A stretch of 8,219 nt of DNA, taken from positions 1-8,219 of the forward strand of contig CAITIF010000354.1 of the NCBI GenBank assembly GCA_903892365.1, written 5' to 3'. This DNA comes from an uncultured Pirellula sp. Its GTDB lineage: Bacteria; Planctomycetota; Planctomycetia; Pirellulales; Pirellulaceae. A model generated the notes under the pieces. It was given only the letters and a program-made list of their open reading frames with translations, was not told the origin of the DNA and did no database searches. Shown in pieces: positions 6,952 through 8,219 of the stretch; position 1 is the stretch's first letter, and each line of letters begins with the position of its first letter. A program made the translations under genes and the position numbers.

Positions 6952-7329
6952 ATGACATACAGGTATCGCGTTCATGTTTGTGACATAGCACAGGTGAATC
7001 AAGCCGCCGGCAAGGAAAGGATACTCGCTTCGCTTGAGGGCAAATCGGTTGCGACCGAGATGCCACCCACAATGAAGTTCGAATGAGGCAAACTGGCGAT
7101 GTTCGGCAGCGTGAATCGCATGTTCGGATCCTATATGTTGATCGACAACGGAAGTATTACCCTGGGGCAATTGGTAAGCACGAAGATGGCGGGGACACAG
7201 GACTTAAAGGAGCTAGAACGCAATTTCTCATTGATCATGGTTTCGGTGAATAGTTTTCACGTCCGTAGAAACAAACTACAACTCCTGAGCGGTGGCCGTT
7301 TGGTTGTCGAGTTTCGCGCTGGGCAGTAG
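6952..7329 (+). pseudogene. META (HslJ-like) domain protein gene, interrupted by an in-frame stop
   Basis: One frame carries two parts of the same domain on either side of a TGA at 7084-7086. Before it: ILASLEGKSVATEMPPTMKFE. After it: GKLAMFGSVNRMFGSYML, then LVSTKMAGTQDLKELERNF, and LQLLSGGRLVVEF. This lines up with the META fold of E. coli HslJ (a heat-inducible outer-membrane protein linked to novobiocin resistance), including the NR-G turn and the TxMA motif. Both cysteines of that family are replaced here (Val in GSVNR, Gly in KMAGT). I set the start at the ATG at 6952, which allows a short, poor signal-like stretch (RYRVHVCDIAQVNQA); the frame is open back to a GTG at 6847. The part from the ATG at 7099 (76 residues) could still be translated, with GAGG 10 bases upstream, but it lacks the first strands. 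A sequencing error at 7084 is the main alternative. Confidence 0.65.
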
Positions 7330-7572
7330 AAATCACTAATCGTACGGGAACGCGTAGCGAGAGTGCGATAGGTTGCATCGATATCTACACAAGCGGTCGC
7401 TCGATTGCTTAGGCGGTGAGTGAGGGCATGGAGCGGGATGTTCAAAGTCGGTCACTTTTCATGTTAAGGATTCAGGCTCTCTGCGGGTGTTCGAAGACGT
7501 TTTCGTCGGATTTACCTCACCTTTTTGTCTTTTTGGTTCGCCACTTATTCAGAATTAGCAACGAGAATCGAC
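7330..7572. other. Intergenic region without recognisable features
   Basis: These 243 bases hold no reading frame with a believable product on either strand, no copy of the repeats seen elsewhere, and no clear terminator. The DUF3050 frame is open back to a TAA at 7465-7467. A promoter for DUF3050 would be expected here, but the only candidate (TTGTCT at 7525 and TATTCA at 7546) is a poor match with a 15-base spacer. Confidence 0.6.
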
Positions 7573-8219
7573 TTGATCCATAGATCCAACATCGACGAAC
7601 AGCTTAAACCGTTGAGGGGAATTCTTCTCAATCACCGTATCTACGGCGAGATGGATAGCCTAGATGTGTTACGTCTCTTCATGGAGCACCACGTTTTCGC
7701 TGTATGGGATTTCATGTCTCTGCTGAAAGTACTCCAAAGACGACTCTGCTGCGTGGATGTGCCGTGGGTGGCTCCCGCTAATTCGCAAGCCTGCCGCTTC
7801 ATCAACGAGATTGTGCTCGCCGAGGAGTCTGACGTTGACGGCACAGGGCGGATATCCAGCCATTTTGAGCTGTATTATCGCTCAATGCTACAATGTGGGG
7901 CCGATACTTCTGGAATCGATGGATTCCTTCGTGATATTCATCAGGGTGTTCCAGTTTTGACAGCCCTCGGATCACCCGCAGTCCCTAAAGCCGCTCGCCT
8001 GTTCGTTGAGAAAACCTTTGAGATTATAGAGACTGGCAATCTCTGTGCTGTCGCTTCAGCCTTTTCGTACGGTCGGGAAGATTTGCTGCCAGACGTTTTT
8101 CAACGCATCGTGGACAAGTTGAATAGGCAGGTTGGTGGGCAATTGGATTGCTTCAAGTATTACCTCGAACGCCATATTGGCTTGGATGGCGACGAGCATG
8201 GCCCGATGGCGACTCGGCT
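7573..8219 (+). CDS. DUF3050 protein (heme-oxygenase-like fold), C-terminus outside window
   Basis: The frame is open from 7468 to the right edge with no ATG near the expected start. I chose the TTG at 7573, which has a weak GAGA 6 bases upstream and puts [19 protein letters not shown] where the family begins. 215 complete codons are present, so about 30-50 residues are probably missing. Seen: [16 protein letters not shown] (37-52), [12 protein letters not shown] (78-89), [10 protein letters not shown] (96-105), [13 protein letters not shown] (164-176) and [18 protein letters not shown] (196-213). These blocks match DUF3050, a helical family grouped with heme-oxygenase-like proteins. Histidines and acids at 38-40, 201 and 209 are candidate metal ligands by inference; no reaction is known. 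A TTG at 7525 is an alternative start with no Shine-Dalgarno site. The gene looks intact. It has no obvious partner in the window. Confidence 0.85.
   Translation, partial: MIHRSNIDEQLKPLRGILLNHRIYGEMDSLDVLRLFMEHHVFAVWDFMSLLKVLQRRLCCVDVPWVAPANSQACRFINEIVLAEESDVDGTGRISSHFELYYRSMLQCGADTSGIDGFLRDIHQGVPVLTALGSPAVPKAARLFVEKTFEIIETGNLCAVASAFSYGREDLLPDVFQRIVDKLNRQVGGQLDCFKYYLERHIGLDGDEHGPMATR

Noticed and set aside
7084..7086. TGA read as selenocysteine in the META gene
   Set aside because: The site is not a catalytic cysteine position in the family and no convincing SECIS-type hairpin follows; a nonsense mutation or sequence error is simpler.
7641..7960. Open frames at 7641-7863 (minus) and 7757-7960 (plus)
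   Set aside because: They overlap the DUF3050 gene, whose conserved blocks are continuous through this stretch.

Overview
The window looks like an accessory stretch of a planctomycete chromosome, probably of the Pirellula/Rhodopirellula type. The evidence is a DUF1501 protein coupled to a PSCyt2/PSD1 (DUF1549/DUF1553) cytochrome-like protein, a pair that is greatly expanded in Planctomycetes. Planctomycete-style intergenic repeats built on an 'acggact...agtccgt' palindrome support this. Moderate GC and weak or absent Shine-Dalgarno sites at several starts are also compatible. No RNA genes, transposase, CRISPR array or phage genes were seen.

Layout from left to right. Positions 1-2879 (minus strand) hold a two-gene unit: a Tat-exported DUF1501 protein (1404-2879), then, after 5 bases, a secreted DUF1549-type c-type cytochrome-like protein that runs off the left edge (1-1398). 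Positions 2880-3372 are non-coding and filled by two direct copies of a composite repeat with nested palindromes. Positions 3373-5154 (minus) encode an exported YtcJ-like amidohydrolase. Positions 5155-5385 are a divergent promoter region. Positions 5386-6783 (plus) encode an outer-membrane beta-barrel protein resembling DcaP-type porins, followed by a decayed copy of the same palindromic repeat. Positions 6952-7329 (plus) are a META (HslJ-like) domain gene interrupted by an in-frame TGA. Positions 7330-7572 show nothing I can name. Positions 7573-8219 (plus) are the start of a DUF3050 gene (heme-oxygenase-like fold) that runs off the right edge.

How the genes may work together. The DUF1501/DUF1549 pair is a typical planctomycete export-coupled pair; family members sit beside sulfatases and other polysaccharide-degradation genes, but the molecular role is unknown. 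The divergent amidohydrolase and porin share one intergenic region, each with a plausible sigma-70-like promoter. This fits, but does not prove, co-regulated uptake and hydrolysis of a small substrate. The META remnant and DUF3050 gene have no visible functional link to the rest. I see no strong case for a new multi-gene system. The points most worth a second look are the interrupted META gene, the nested repeat array, the divergent porin/amidohydrolase pair and the reversed order of the DUF1501/DUF1549 pair.
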